Shown: piece by piece, positions 1-6,711 of the stretch
Numbering within the stretch: the first letter of the stretch is position 1
Layout of the letters: each line of letters begins with the position of its first letter
NCBI GenBank assembly: GCA_017881985.1
Contig: JADGQH010000076.1
Location: 1-11,727 of the forward strand
Length of the DNA stretch: 11,727 nt
Source: Chloroflexota bacterium
Lineage (GTDB): Bacteria > Chloroflexota > Limnocylindria > Limnocylindrales > CSP1-4
Direction of reading: 5' to 3'
Translations under genes and position numbers: made by a program
The notes under the pieces: generated by a model
The model's input: only the letters and a program-made list of their open reading frames with translations
Databases searched by the model: none
What the model was told of the DNA's origin: nothing

Positions 1-73
1 CGAGGAGCGGATGTTCGCGGAGCGCCGCCGCGCGTCGCGGCAGGGGAGTGCCGGCGCCGACCCGGCGCGCTGA
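1..73 (+). CDS. Possible C-terminal tail of a gene entering from the left edge (partial)
   Basis: Frame 2 of the plus strand is open from the edge to a TGA at 71-73. It would encode about 23 residues that begin EERMFAERRRASRQG, rich in Arg and Glu like a helical C-terminal tail. The product cannot be identified. The stop lies about 100 bp before the converging phosphofructokinase stop, with a strong hairpin between them, which fits a real gene end. In GC-rich DNA an open frame this short can also occur by chance, so the call is tentative. Confidence 0.35.
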   Translation, partial: EERMFAERRRASRQGSAGADPAR

Positions 74-129
74 GCGGCGCGCGGCGCACGCGGGTCGGGC
101 AGCCCCCCCGCGCCGCCGCCCCGTCTTCC

Positions 130-175
130 GGGGTTGCGGCCGGCCCGCCAGTGCCCGGCGGCCGGTCGCAGCCTC
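130..175. terminator. Strong hairpin between converging genes, candidate bidirectional terminator
   Basis: Positions 136-143 pair with 162-169 (one G-T wobble) and 145-149 pair with 157-161. C144 is bulged and the loop is the 7 nt at 150-156. The stem continues outward through 130-135 with 170-175, including two more wobbles, for about 19 pairs in all. It lies between the stop at 73 and the phosphofructokinase stop at 179. No T-tract follows on either strand, so a classical intrinsic terminator is not proven, although many high-GC bacteria use U-poor hairpins. Confidence 0.5.
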
Positions 176-178
176 CCG

Positions 179-1354
179 TCAGACGACGGGTTCGGTGAGC
201 ATGATCGGGAGGCCGACCTTGTTCCCGTACTGGGGCCGGAAGCGGTCCGCGTTGTACTGCCGGGCGACGTCGACGGTCCGGGCCCCCGGTTCCGGGATCG
301 GGCAGAAGCTGTAGCGGCCGTCCCGGATCGCCGTCATGTAGCCGGACTTGCCGTCCACGACGAGCTCCATCGCCACGTTCGCGAACGTGATCGCGACCAT
401 CTGGTCGAGCGCGTCCGGGTCGCCGGAGCGGAGGTCGTAGGTCAGCTCGGAGTCGACGGTCTCGATCCCGGTCCGGTGGCGGATCTCCTCGGCCAGGAAC
501 TCGCCGATGCTCGCCTTGTGGCGATGCCCGTACGCGTCCGCCTCGCCGACTTCCTTGAGCTCCATCCCCACGGGCAGCGCGCCCTCCGACGCGATCACGA
601 ACGAGTACCGGCTCGGGTTGTTGCGGCGATCCTCCACGAGCACCTCCACGAGGTGCTGGAGATCGAAGCGGGATTCCGGGATCACGCAGCGCGCCGAGGT
701 CACGTATGCGGTGTAGAGGGCAGTGAACCCGGCATTCCGGCCGAAGATCCGGAAGACGCCGATTCGCTCGTGCGAGCCCAGGGTCGTCCGCTGGCGGTTG
801 ATCGCGTCCTTTGCCCGGGTCACGGCGGTCGAGAAGCCGATGCAGTACTCGGTCCCGTGGACATCGTTGTCCATCGTCTTGGGGATCGCGATGATCTGGA
901 CACCGGCGTCCGCGAGCACCTTCGAGTAGGAGAGGGTGTCGTCCCCGCCGATGGAGATGAGCGTGTCGATCCCCAGGCGCTCGAGGTTCTCGAGCACGAT
1001 CGGCGTGAAGTCGTAGATCCCATCTCCCGCCTGGAGGCCCGCCAGCCGGTCGGAGCCCACGAAGTCGGGCAGGTTGCCCGCCCGCATGCGCTTCGGGTTG
1101 GTCCGCGACGAGTGGAGCGCCGTCCCGCCCGTCCGGTCGATCGTCCGCGTGTTGACCCGGTCGAGCGGGCGCACGTAGTCGCTGTCGGGCTCGGGGCCCG
1201 GCCGCATGTGGGTCAGCGATTCCCAGCCGCGCCGGAGTCCGAGGACGTCGAACCCGAGCTCGGTGGATCGGTAGACGACGCTCTTGATGACGGAGTTGAG
1301 GCCGGGGACGTCGCCCCCGCCCGTGAGGATGCCGATGCGGTGCGAGGTTGACAT
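179..1354 (-). CDS. 6-phosphofructokinase, predicted pyrophosphate-dependent (PfkA family)
   Basis: A 391-residue PfkA-superfamily enzyme that phosphorylates fructose 6-phosphate to fructose 1,6-bisphosphate in glycolysis; it is presumably cytosolic. The N-terminal loop GGGDVPGLN (12-20) and the motifs GGDDT (136-140), PKTMDND (158-164, predicted catalytic Asp162), FGRNAG (204-209) and SEGA (246-249) are all present. At the two donor-specificity sites (E. coli Gly104 and Gly124) this protein has Asp139 and Lys159. In this family that Asp/Lys pair marks PPi-dependent enzymes, whose reaction is near equilibrium and can run in the gluconeogenic direction. Length is within the family range. The ATG start is preceded by AGGAGC (1366-1371), about 11 nt away. 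The helicase lies upstream on the same strand across a 189-bp gap, so this gene probably has its own promoter. The family is certain; the donor is inferred from two residues. Confidence 0.93.
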   Translation of the reverse strand: MSTSHRIGILTGGGDVPGLNSVIKSVVYRSTELGFDVLGLRRGWESLTHMRPGPEPDSDYVRPLDRVNTRTIDRTGGTALHSSRTNPKRMRAGNLPDFVGSDRLAGLQAGDGIYDFTPIVLENLERLGIDTLISIGGDDTLSYSKVLADAGVQIIAIPKTMDNDVHGTEYCIGFSTAVTRAKDAINRQRTTLGSHERIGVFRIFGRNAGFTALYTAYVTSARCVIPESRFDLQHLVEVLVEDRRNNPSRYSFVIASEGALPVGMELKEVGEADAYGHRHKASIGEFLAEEIRHRTGIETVDSELTYDLRSGDPDALDQMVAITFANVAMELVVDGKSGYMTAIRDGRYSFCPIPEPGARTVDVARQYNADRFRPQYGNKVGLPIMLTEPVV

Positions 1355-1392
1355 GGGGCGATGGCGCTCCTGGCGTAGGGTCAGCGGGTCCC

Positions 1393-1398
1393 ATGGTA
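1393..1398 (-). promoter_or_regulatory. Candidate -10 box (TACCAT) for the phosphofructokinase gene
   Basis: On the minus strand TACCAT lies 38 nt before the ATG. This predicts a leader of about 30 nt that carries the AGGAGC ribosome site. The same hexamer occurs 6 nt before the HhH-GPD start at 6712. No convincing -35 element is visible. Confidence 0.35.
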
Positions 1399-1444
1399 GT
1401 CCGGAGCCGAAGCGTCGCGGTCGGGCCGGAGGTCACGCGCTGAC

Positions 1445-1511
1445 GGGCGCTTGCGCCCACGCCGGGCGGCTCCGCTCGTGGAGGTGGGCGCGTGCGCCGA
1501 CGCCGGGCCGG
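1445..1511. repeat. Imperfect direct repeat of a hairpin unit between helicase and phosphofructokinase
   Basis: The 26-bp segment at 1445-1470 recurs at 1486-1511 with 22 of 26 identical positions and a 41-bp period. Each copy starts with a small hairpin: GGGCG-CTTG-CGCCC in the first and GGCG-CGTG-CGCC in the second. The repeat sits in the 189-bp gap downstream of the helicase stop (minus strand), so it may help end helicase transcription. It could also be low-complexity GC sequence. Confidence 0.4.
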
Positions 1512-1543
1512 ACCGCGAAGCCGGTCGCGACCCGCAGGGTTGG

Positions 1544-2794
1544 TCAGCCGCGGCGATGCACCAGCTCCGCCTTGTGCCGATGCTCGGGCAGCCTGGCCTC
1601 CCCGCGCCCACCGCCGGAGAACGTGTGGATCGGCTTCGGAGGCGTCTCCGGGTCGGGCAGGAAGCGCTCGATCACCTCCACGGGGATCGCTCGCTTCAGC
1701 AGGCGCTGGATCGCCCGCAGCAGGTCCACCTCGTCCGGGCAGGCGAGCGCGATCGCGATGCCGGACTGGCCGGCGCGGCCGGTCCGGCCGATACGGTGGA
1801 CGTAGTCCTCCGCCTTGACCGGCAGCTCGTAGTTGACGACGACCGGGAGCTCCTCGATGTCGAGCCCGCGGGACGCCACGTCCGTCGCCACCAGGACCCG
1901 GACCTCGCCCGTCTTGAAGTCCTTGAGGGCCCGCAGTCGCTCTGCCTGCGTCCGGTCCGAGTGGATCGCCGTGGCCGCGACGCCGTGGCGGTCGAGCTCC
2001 GACGCCAGCCGCCGCGCGGCGACCTTGGTCCGCGTGAAGACGAGCACCTGCTGGAGATCGTGCGACCGGACGAGGTGCTCCAGCAGCTCGGTCTTGCGCT
2101 CCCGGTCGACCGGGTAGAGCACCTGGCGGACCATCTCCGGCGGCGCGTTCCGGCGAGCCACCTCCAACGTGGCCGGCTCGGTGAGGAATTCGCGGGCGAG
2201 CCGCCGGATCTCGTCGGAGAACGTCGCCGAGAAGAGCAGCGTCTGCTTCCGGTTGGGCATCAGCGCGAGGATCCGGCGGATGTCCGGGATGAACCCCATG
2301 TCCAGCATCCGGTCGCCTTCGTCGAGGACGAGGATCTCCACCTGCCCGAGGTTCGCGGCGCGTTGGCCCACGAGGTCCAGGAGCCTGCCGGGCGTGGCGA
2401 CCAGCAGCTCGACGCCGGCGCGCAGCTCCTTGATCTGGGGGTCCAGCGGGACGCCGCCGAACACGACGGTGCTCCGCAGCGGGACGTGGCGGCCGTAGGC
2501 CGTCGCCATCTCGTTGACCTGGATCGCGAGCTCGCGGGTCGGCGCGAGCACCAGCGCGCGAACCGGATGCCGGGCCGGTGAGAACGATGTGTTCGCGTAC
2601 GGCTTGAGTCGCTCGAAGATCGGCAGCACGAACGCGGCCGTCTTGCCGGTCCCGGTCTGGGCGGCTCCCATCAGGTCACGGCCGGCGAGCACGAGCGGGA
2701 TGGCCTGTGACTGGATCGGCGTTGGCGTGGTGTAGCCGGCGTCGGCCACTGCGCGGAGGAGTTCAGCCGACAGGCCGAGGGATTCGAAGGTCAC
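1544..2794 (-). CDS. DEAD-box ATP-dependent RNA helicase, RhlE-like, with DEGD motif II
   Basis: A 416-residue superfamily 2 RNA helicase predicted to unwind short RNA duplexes in ribosome assembly, mRNA decay or cold response. The motifs appear in order: Q-motif with PTPIQ (24-28), Walker A AQTGTGKT (45-52), PTRELA (85-90), TPGR (134-137), motif II DEGD (158-161), SAT (189-191), LVFTRTK (251-257), ATDVASRGLD (303-312) and HRIGRTGRAG (333-342). The C-terminal tail is short (about 35 residues) and rich in Gly, Arg and His, as in RhlE-type proteins. Motif II is odd: the usual Ala of DEAD is Gly160, encoded GGC. The start is a GTG giving MTFESLGL, which matches the usual start of RhlE proteins. 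There is no Shine-Dalgarno, but TATGCT ends 8 nt upstream, suggesting a leaderless mRNA. Confidence 0.95.
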   Translation of the reverse strand: MTFESLGLSAELLRAVADAGYTTPTPIQSQAIPLVLAGRDLMGAAQTGTGKTAAFVLPIFERLKPYANTSFSPARHPVRALVLAPTRELAIQVNEMATAYGRHVPLRSTVVFGGVPLDPQIKELRAGVELLVATPGRLLDLVGQRAANLGQVEILVLDEGDRMLDMGFIPDIRRILALMPNRKQTLLFSATFSDEIRRLAREFLTEPATLEVARRNAPPEMVRQVLYPVDRERKTELLEHLVRSHDLQQVLVFTRTKVAARRLASELDRHGVAATAIHSDRTQAERLRALKDFKTGEVRVLVATDVASRGLDIEELPVVVNYELPVKAEDYVHRIGRTGRAGQSGIAIALACPDEVDLLRAIQRLLKRAIPVEVIERFLPDPETPPKPIHTFSGGGRGEARLPEHRHKAELVHRRG

Positions 2795-2802
2795 GTGCGT
2801 GC

Positions 2803-2810
2803 AGCATACT
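2803..2810. promoter_or_regulatory. Overlapping divergent -10 elements between helicase and polyphosphate kinase
   Basis: On the minus strand TATGCT (2808 to 2803) ends 8 nt before the helicase GTG, the spacing expected for a leaderless start. On the plus strand CATACT (2805-2810, 4 of 6 matches to TATAAT) would start a leader of about 30 nt containing the polyphosphate kinase ribosome site. The two boxes share 2805-2808. No clear -35 is visible on either side. The minus-strand box is the stronger call. Confidence 0.4.
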
Positions 2811-2847
2811 GGAACGGACGCTGAGACCGCGCCAGGGAGGACGGAAG

Positions 2848-3762
2848 ATGGCCAAGACGAAGGCGCACGGAGGGAGCTCCGCGACCCAGGTAGGGCGCAA
2901 CCGCCGCCCGGAGCGCGATTCGCTGAGCATCCCGGCCGCGGCGATGAACGACGGCGCCGAGGCCGCCACCGAGCCCGCGAGCGCCGCCGGCCCGAGCAGG
3001 AAGGAGTACGAGGCCAGGCTTCGGCAGCTCGACGTGGAGCTCGTGAAGTGGGCGGAGTGGATCAAGGCGCGCGGCCTCAAGGTCGTGGTGATCTTCGAGG
3101 GACGTGACGCTGCGGGCAAGGGTGGCGCGATCAAGCGGATCATGGAGCCCCTCAATCCGCGCTTTGCGCGGGTCGCGGCGCTCCCGGCACCTAGCGAGCG
3201 CGAACGGTCGCAGTGGTACTTCCAGCGCTACGTCGCCCACCTGCCGGCCGCCGGCGAGATCGTGCTGTTCGACCGCAGCTGGTACAACCGCGCCGGCGTG
3301 GAGCGGGTGATGGGGTTCTGCTCGGAGGATGAATACCAGGAGTTCCTGCGCTCCTGCCCCGAGTTCGAGCGGATGCTCGTGCGCAGCGGGATCATCCTCA
3401 TCAAGTACTGGTTCAGCGTCTCCGACGCGGAGCAGGAGCGCCGCTTCCAGGACCGCCTGGACGACCCGACGAAGCGCTGGAAGCTCTCGCCGATGGACGT
3501 CGAGAGCCGCGCCAAGTGGCTCGACTACTCGAAGGCGAAGGACGAGATGTTCGCCCACACGGACTTCAAGCAGGCTCCCTGGTGGGTGGTCCGGAGCGAC
3601 GACAAGAAGCGCGCCCGCCTGAACGTGATCACCCACCTGCTGAGCCAGGTCCCCTACGAGGACCTGACACCCGAGCCGATCGTCCTCCCGCCACGCCAGA
3701 AGGACACGGGCTACGTCCGGCCGCCGATGAGCGACCAGACATTCATCCCGGAACCCTTCTGA
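2848..3762 (+). CDS. ppk2: Polyphosphate kinase 2 (PPK2 family, single-domain)
   Basis: A 304-residue PPK2-family P-loop kinase that transfers phosphate between inorganic polyphosphate and nucleoside diphosphates, commonly favouring ATP or GTP regeneration. Walker A is GRDAAGKGG (85-93). The motif LPAPSERERSQWYFQRYVAH starts near 112, and FDRSWYNRAGVERVMGF starts at 141 with the Walker B Asp142. This matches the one-domain PPK2 group of the PA0141 type (class I by motif); the exact nucleotide preference is not readable. The N-terminal 45 or so residues are Ala/Gly-rich and poorly ordered-looking. The ATG at 2848 has GGGAGG (2835-2840) 7 nt upstream. An in-frame extension to 2707 is open but overlaps the helicase coding sequence and is rejected. 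It probably heads an operon with the two genes that follow. Confidence 0.93.
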   Translation: MAKTKAHGGSSATQVGRNRRPERDSLSIPAAAMNDGAEAATEPASAAGPSRKEYEARLRQLDVELVKWAEWIKARGLKVVVIFEGRDAAGKGGAIKRIMEPLNPRFARVAALPAPSERERSQWYFQRYVAHLPAAGEIVLFDRSWYNRAGVERVMGFCSEDEYQEFLRSCPEFERMLVRSGIILIKYWFSVSDAEQERRFQDRLDDPTKRWKLSPMDVESRAKWLDYSKAKDEMFAHTDFKQAPWWVVRSDDKKRARLNVITHLLSQVPYEDLTPEPIVLPPRQKDTGYVRPPMSDQTFIPEPF

Positions 3763-3786
3763 GCACCGGACGAACCCTCCGATCCG

Positions 3787-4209
3787 GTGGGTCCTGGCCC
3801 GGGCGACCATGAGACCGAGCGGTCGACCCTGCTGACCGCCTGCGGGCGGCTGCTCGGCTCGATCGGCCTGCTCCTGCTCGTCGTGCTGCTCCCCGCAACG
3901 TTTCTCGTGGTGGCCGGCACGCTGGGCCTGGTCTCCGCGCCAGGCTGGGCGGGCGACAACACCACCACCTTCGGCTTCTTCCTGGTGGTGGTGCCGACCG
4001 GCATCGCGCTCGCCACCATCCACTTCCTGCTGGGCGGGCTGATCCTCGCGCGCCGCTTCTGGCCCGTGGTGGTCACGGTCCTCCTCGTCCTCGCGGTGGT
4101 CACGCTCTTCCCGCTGGGCCTCCGCATCAGCTGGCCGTTCCTGAGCCTGACCCTGCTCTACACCGCGAGCCTGTTGCTGACGATCGCGCGGCAGAGCGAG
4201 TTCGGGTGA
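3787..4209 (+). CDS. Small four-helix membrane protein of unknown function
   Basis: A 140-residue hydrophobic protein I do not recognise. Four predicted membrane helices lie near residues 22-48, 60-86, 90-109 and 115-134, with a short charged N-terminus and a tail ending RQSEFG. The start is taken as GTG 3787, 24 nt after the polyphosphate kinase stop. No good Shine-Dalgarno is visible, and the ATG at 3809 is out of frame. The stop overlaps the next gene's GTG by 4 nt (GTGA), which suggests translational coupling. The context suggests co-transcription with the kinase and the tRNA deacylase but does not reveal a job. Confidence 0.75.
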   Translation: MGPGPGDHETERSTLLTACGRLLGSIGLLLLVVLLPATFLVVAGTLGLVSAPGWAGDNTTTFGFFLVVVPTGIALATIHFLLGGLILARRFWPVVVTVLLVLAVVTLFPLGLRISWPFLSLTLLYTASLLLTIARQSEFG

Positions 4210-4712
4210 GCGGACGCGGGACGCCCGCCCTGGCGGTCCTGGCGGCCGCGGGAACCGCGCACGAGATCCACGAATACGAAGCGCCGGAAGGCCCCGGCGC
4301 GCGCGATCGTGATGCGCGGCCCCATTACGGGCTGGATGCCGCGGCTGCGCTCGGCGTCGAGCCCGATCGCATCTTCAAGACGCTCGTGGCGAGCGTCGAC
4401 GGCCGCCTCGTCGTCGGCGTGGTTCCTGTGTCCGGCGAGCTGGACCTCAAGGCGCTCGCGGTGGCCGCAGGCGGCCGTCGCGCCGATCTCGCGGAGCCGG
4501 AGGCGGCGCAACGGGCGAGCGGTTCGGTCATCGGCGGGATCAGCCCGCTCGGCCACCGTCGCCCGATGCCCGTCTACGTGGACGCCAGCGCCTCCGCCTT
4601 CGCGACGATCTTCGTCAGCGGCGGGCGCCGCGGCCTCCAGGTGGAGCTGGCGCCCGGCGACCTGGTCCGCCTCGCCGGCGCCACGACCGCCCGGATCGCC
4701 CGCGACCGCTGA
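4206..4712 (+). CDS. ybaK: YbaK/EbsC-family aminoacyl-tRNA deacylase
   Basis: A 168-residue protein of the YbaK/ProX editing family. Members hydrolyse mischarged tRNA in trans, typically Cys-tRNA(Pro) for YbaK itself. HYGLDAAAALGV (40-51) is followed by RIFKTLVA (55-62), whose Lys58 is the conserved, functionally essential lysine. GVVPVSGELDLK (71-82) and SVIGGISPLG (107-116) form the substrate pocket. A short charged insert at 26-39 is slightly longer than usual. The GTG start overlaps the upstream stop by 4 nt, so translation is probably coupled. The family is secure; substrate specificity (Cys-tRNA(Pro) or a related mischarged tRNA) is inferred. Confidence 0.88.
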   Translation: MSGRGTPALAVLAAAGTAHEIHEYEAPEGPGARDRDARPHYGLDAAAALGVEPDRIFKTLVASVDGRLVVGVVPVSGELDLKALAVAAGGRRADLAEPEAAQRASGSVIGGISPLGHRRPMPVYVDASASAFATIFVSGGRRGLQVELAPGDLVRLAGATTARIARDR

Positions 4713-4720
4713 CCGATCAT

Positions 4721-4738
4721 CGCGCCGGAAGCGGCGCG
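4721..4738. terminator. Hairpin in the convergent gap after ybaK
   Basis: A perfect 7-bp stem, CGCGCCG (4721-4727) with CGGCGCG (4732-4738), closes a GAAG tetraloop. It starts 8 nt after the ybaK stop and lies before the converging stop at 4783. There is no T-run; the plus strand continues GCGATTTCG. It could serve both strands as a terminator. Confidence 0.45.
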
Positions 4739-4782
4739 GCGATTTCGTCGAGCAGCCAGGCGAGCCTGTCGGCGACGCGACG

Positions 4783-6024
4783 TCAGCCGATCGTGACCTG
4801 GCCGACTCCCCCGCGCACGGCGATCTCGGCGCGGTTGGGGTTGGCGTCGAAGTCGGGGGACGCCCACGCCGCGCCGTCCCGCGTCCGCGGGAAACGGCTC
4901 GTGTCGACATCCGTGGTCCCGATGGCCATCGTGCTCGTGATGCGCGCAGCCACGCCGGCCGGGACGCGGAAGCGCATCTGCGCCGCGCCGCCCTCCGCGC
5001 TGACACGCGTGACGCCCGTGGCGGGGAGGGTCACCCGTGACTGGGCCGCGCCTGTCCGGAGGCGCAGGTCGGTGACGTGAAGCCCGCTCAGGTCGAGCTC
5101 GTTGTCGGAGGCGCCGGTCTCCACCTCGAGGCGGAGGGGGACCTCCGCGGTGAGGCCGAGGCGCCAGTCGAACGGGGCGCGTCCCCAGTCCCAGCTCCAC
5201 GAGGCGGGATGGGGCGTCGTGAGCCGAACCCGCCCCGGGCCGGCGGGCGACGCGTTCACGCCGCCCTCGAACGTGCCGTCGACCAGCAGCCCGCTTGCAG
5301 CGGGGCCCACCAGCAGCTTGCCGGCGCCGAACGCGATCCGGACCTCGGCGTCAGCTGCTCCCTCGAGCGCGAGCGCGAGAGCCTGCGCCGTGCCCCCGGC
5401 GTTCGGCACCGCTCCGGACACGGGCGGCGTCCCGGAGCCGCGGGCCGTCCAGCCCGTCGCGCCCGGGGCGGACGCCCAGGATCGGCGACGCCAGGGCCCG
5501 GGAATGATCGCGCCGACGAGGACCGCCGCGCCGATCCCCATGATGACGATCGGCACCGAGAGGCTGGTGAGGCCGGCGAACCGGTCGCCGTTGAGGTGGA
5601 GGAGGCCCTCGAAGAACAGGAATCCGACGAGGAAGAGCACGATCCCGGTGATGAGCGATGCGAGCCCTCCCCGCGCGATGTCGCCGCGCCGCGTCAGGAG
5701 GCCGTAGAGCAGGAGCCCCGCGCCGACGCCGCCGGGCGCCACCAGCGCCCACGCGTATGCCCAGCTCGCGTATGTCCCGGTCGCGTCCTGGACGGCGAGC
5801 AGCGTGCCGACTGCCGTCACGATGCCGCCGGCCGCCGCGAGGCCGGAGCCTCCCGGCTCGGGGAGCGCGAACGCCGCGACGAGCAGCGCCAGGCCGGGCA
5901 GGATCACCCAGACGGGCCACCCGATGTTCACGCCGGACACGCGGACGACGAGGGCGGCGGCCCCGAGGACGATGAGGAGCGCGCCGACCACGAACGCGCC
6001 GCGCGAGGTGCCCGATTCGTGCAT
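4783..6024 (-). CDS. Polytopic membrane protein with C-terminal LiaF-like / toast-rack domain
   Basis: A 413-residue protein in two parts. The N-terminal half has about six hydrophobic helices (near 10-29, 35-53, 60-78, 88-110, 119-139 and 146-172). After a Gly/Pro-rich linker, residues 216-413 form a beta-rich domain with repeating short strands such as GKLLVGP, GASDNELDLSGL and GAAQSRVTLP. This arrangement matches DUF5668/LiaI-LiaF-like proteins with the DUF2154/toast-rack fold. Relatives take part in cell-envelope stress sensing, or have no assigned function. No partner kinase or regulator is in the window. The start is the ATG at 6024, with GGAGG (6034-6038) 9 nt upstream. An extension to 6105 overlaps the flavodoxin gene and is rejected. 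It lies 38 nt after the flavodoxin stop, so the two are probably co-transcribed. Confidence 0.82.
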   Translation of the reverse strand: MHESGTSRGAFVVGALLIVLGAAALVVRVSGVNIGWPVWVILPGLALLVAAFALPEPGGSGLAAAGGIVTAVGTLLAVQDATGTYASWAYAWALVAPGGVGAGLLLYGLLTRRGDIARGGLASLITGIVLFLVGFLFFEGLLHLNGDRFAGLTSLSVPIVIMGIGAAVLVGAIIPGPWRRRSWASAPGATGWTARGSGTPPVSGAVPNAGGTAQALALALEGAADAEVRIAFGAGKLLVGPAASGLLVDGTFEGGVNASPAGPGRVRLTTPHPASWSWDWGRAPFDWRLGLTAEVPLRLEVETGASDNELDLSGLHVTDLRLRTGAAQSRVTLPATGVTRVSAEGGAAQMRFRVPAGVAARITSTMAIGTTDVDTSRFPRTRDGAAWASPDFDANPNRAEIAVRGGVGQVTIG

Positions 6025-6062
6025 TGGGGTGAACCTCCAGGGTGGCCGCTCGGCCGTGGCGA

Positions 6063-6575
6063 TCAGGTCGCGGCGCGCAGGTCGGCGGCGATCTCGTGCG
6101 CCCACGCTCGCACCCGAGGCAGGTCGCGCCAGTCTCCCTCGAGCCCGGCCTTCGCCATGATGGCCATCGCGAAGCCACCCTGGCGCGGATCCACCCGACC
6201 GCCGAACATGGCGCGCCCCCGCGCACCGACCTCGTCGGCCAGCTCGTCGACGCCATCCGGGTGCGGCACGGTCTCGGGGTGACGGGTCGACTTGCCGTCG
6301 CCGACCGGACCGCTGCTGAAGAGCCAGACCTTCCGCGTCGCCAGAGCGACGCGTTCACGGCGGATCAGCTCGAGCGCAGGGATCTCCCAGTGGAACATGT
6401 AGACCGCGCTGCCCACGATGACTGCCCCGTACGGCTCAATGGTGAGCACGTCGGACGCCGCGCGAAGGTCCACCTCGAAACCGGCCGCGCGCAACGCGTC
6501 GGCGATCTCGATTGCCATCTCCTCGGTGCCGTGATGCCGACTGGCATACGCGACGAGGACGGGTCGTGCGAGCAT
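6063..6575 (-). CDS. Flavodoxin-domain protein (HemG/Flavodoxin_5-like)
   Basis: A 170-residue flavodoxin-fold protein predicted to bind FMN and carry electrons. The N-terminal strand LVAYASRHHGTEEMA (7-21) has the FMN-phosphate loop. GSAVYMFHWE (55-64) and FSSGPVGDG (86-94) correspond to the two isoalloxazine loops. The C-terminal region GGFAMAIMAKAGLEGDWRD (133-151) resembles flavodoxin-like menaquinone-dependent protoporphyrinogen oxidase relatives, but neither a haem function nor a partner is visible. The ATG at 6575 is chosen because GGAGG (6585-6589) lies 9 nt upstream; an in-frame ATG at 6611 lacks this. Its ribosome site shares TGGAGGTT with that of the downstream membrane protein. 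CATGCT about 30 nt upstream of the start may be its -10. Confidence 0.82.
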   Translation of the reverse strand: MLARPVLVAYASRHHGTEEMAIEIADALRAAGFEVDLRAASDVLTIEPYGAVIVGSAVYMFHWEIPALELIRRERVALATRKVWLFSSGPVGDGKSTRHPETVPHPDGVDELADEVGARGRAMFGGRVDPRQGGFAMAIMAKAGLEGDWRDLPRVRAWAHEIAADLRAAT

Positions 6576-6663
6576 CGGGAGCAACCTCCACGGGTGAGCC
6601 TCGCCGAGCATGGGGTCCCCGCGGGGCCCCGAGAAGGGACCTCCGGCACGGACGAAGGGGCCG

Positions 6664-6682
6664 GCCGGCCGAAAAGGCCGGC
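6664..6682. other. Perfect hairpin in the flavodoxin / HhH-GPD divergent gap
   Basis: GCCGGCC (6664-6670) pairs with GGCCGGC (6676-6682) around a GAAAA loop. It ends 17 nt upstream of the TACCAT box of the next gene, at about its -35 position. It may be a protein-binding site or a terminator-like element for antisense transcription. Nothing else in the 136-bp gap identifies it. Confidence 0.35.
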
Positions 6683-6699
6683 GTGGAGGCGAACCGTCG

Positions 6700-6705
6700 T
6701 ACCAT
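6700..6705 (+). promoter_or_regulatory. -10-like TACCAT placed for a leaderless HhH-GPD mRNA
   Basis: TACCAT ends 6 nt before the ATG at 6712, so transcription would begin at or next to the start codon. The only Shine-Dalgarno-like sequence, GGAGG at 6685-6689, is 22 nt from the ATG, too far to be useful. Confidence 0.45.
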
Positions 6706-6711
6706 CCGGCA

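Noticed and set aside
134..1351. 405-residue plus-strand open frame
   Set aside because: It lies antisense to the phosphofructokinase, its translation is Arg/Asp/Val/Pro-rich without family motifs, and it is explained by GC-rich codon bias on the opposite strand.
2707..2847. N-terminal extension of the polyphosphate kinase
   Set aside because: It runs through the divergent promoter and the helicase start; the ATG at 2848 has a good ribosome site.
2791..4023. 410-residue minus-strand open frame
   Set aside because: It is antisense to the polyphosphate kinase and the following membrane gene, low complexity and without recognisable domains.
5077..6282. 401-residue plus-strand open frame
   Set aside because: It is antisense to the toast-rack membrane protein, which has clear membrane helices and a ribosome site; the plus-strand product is Arg/Glu/Gly-rich noise.
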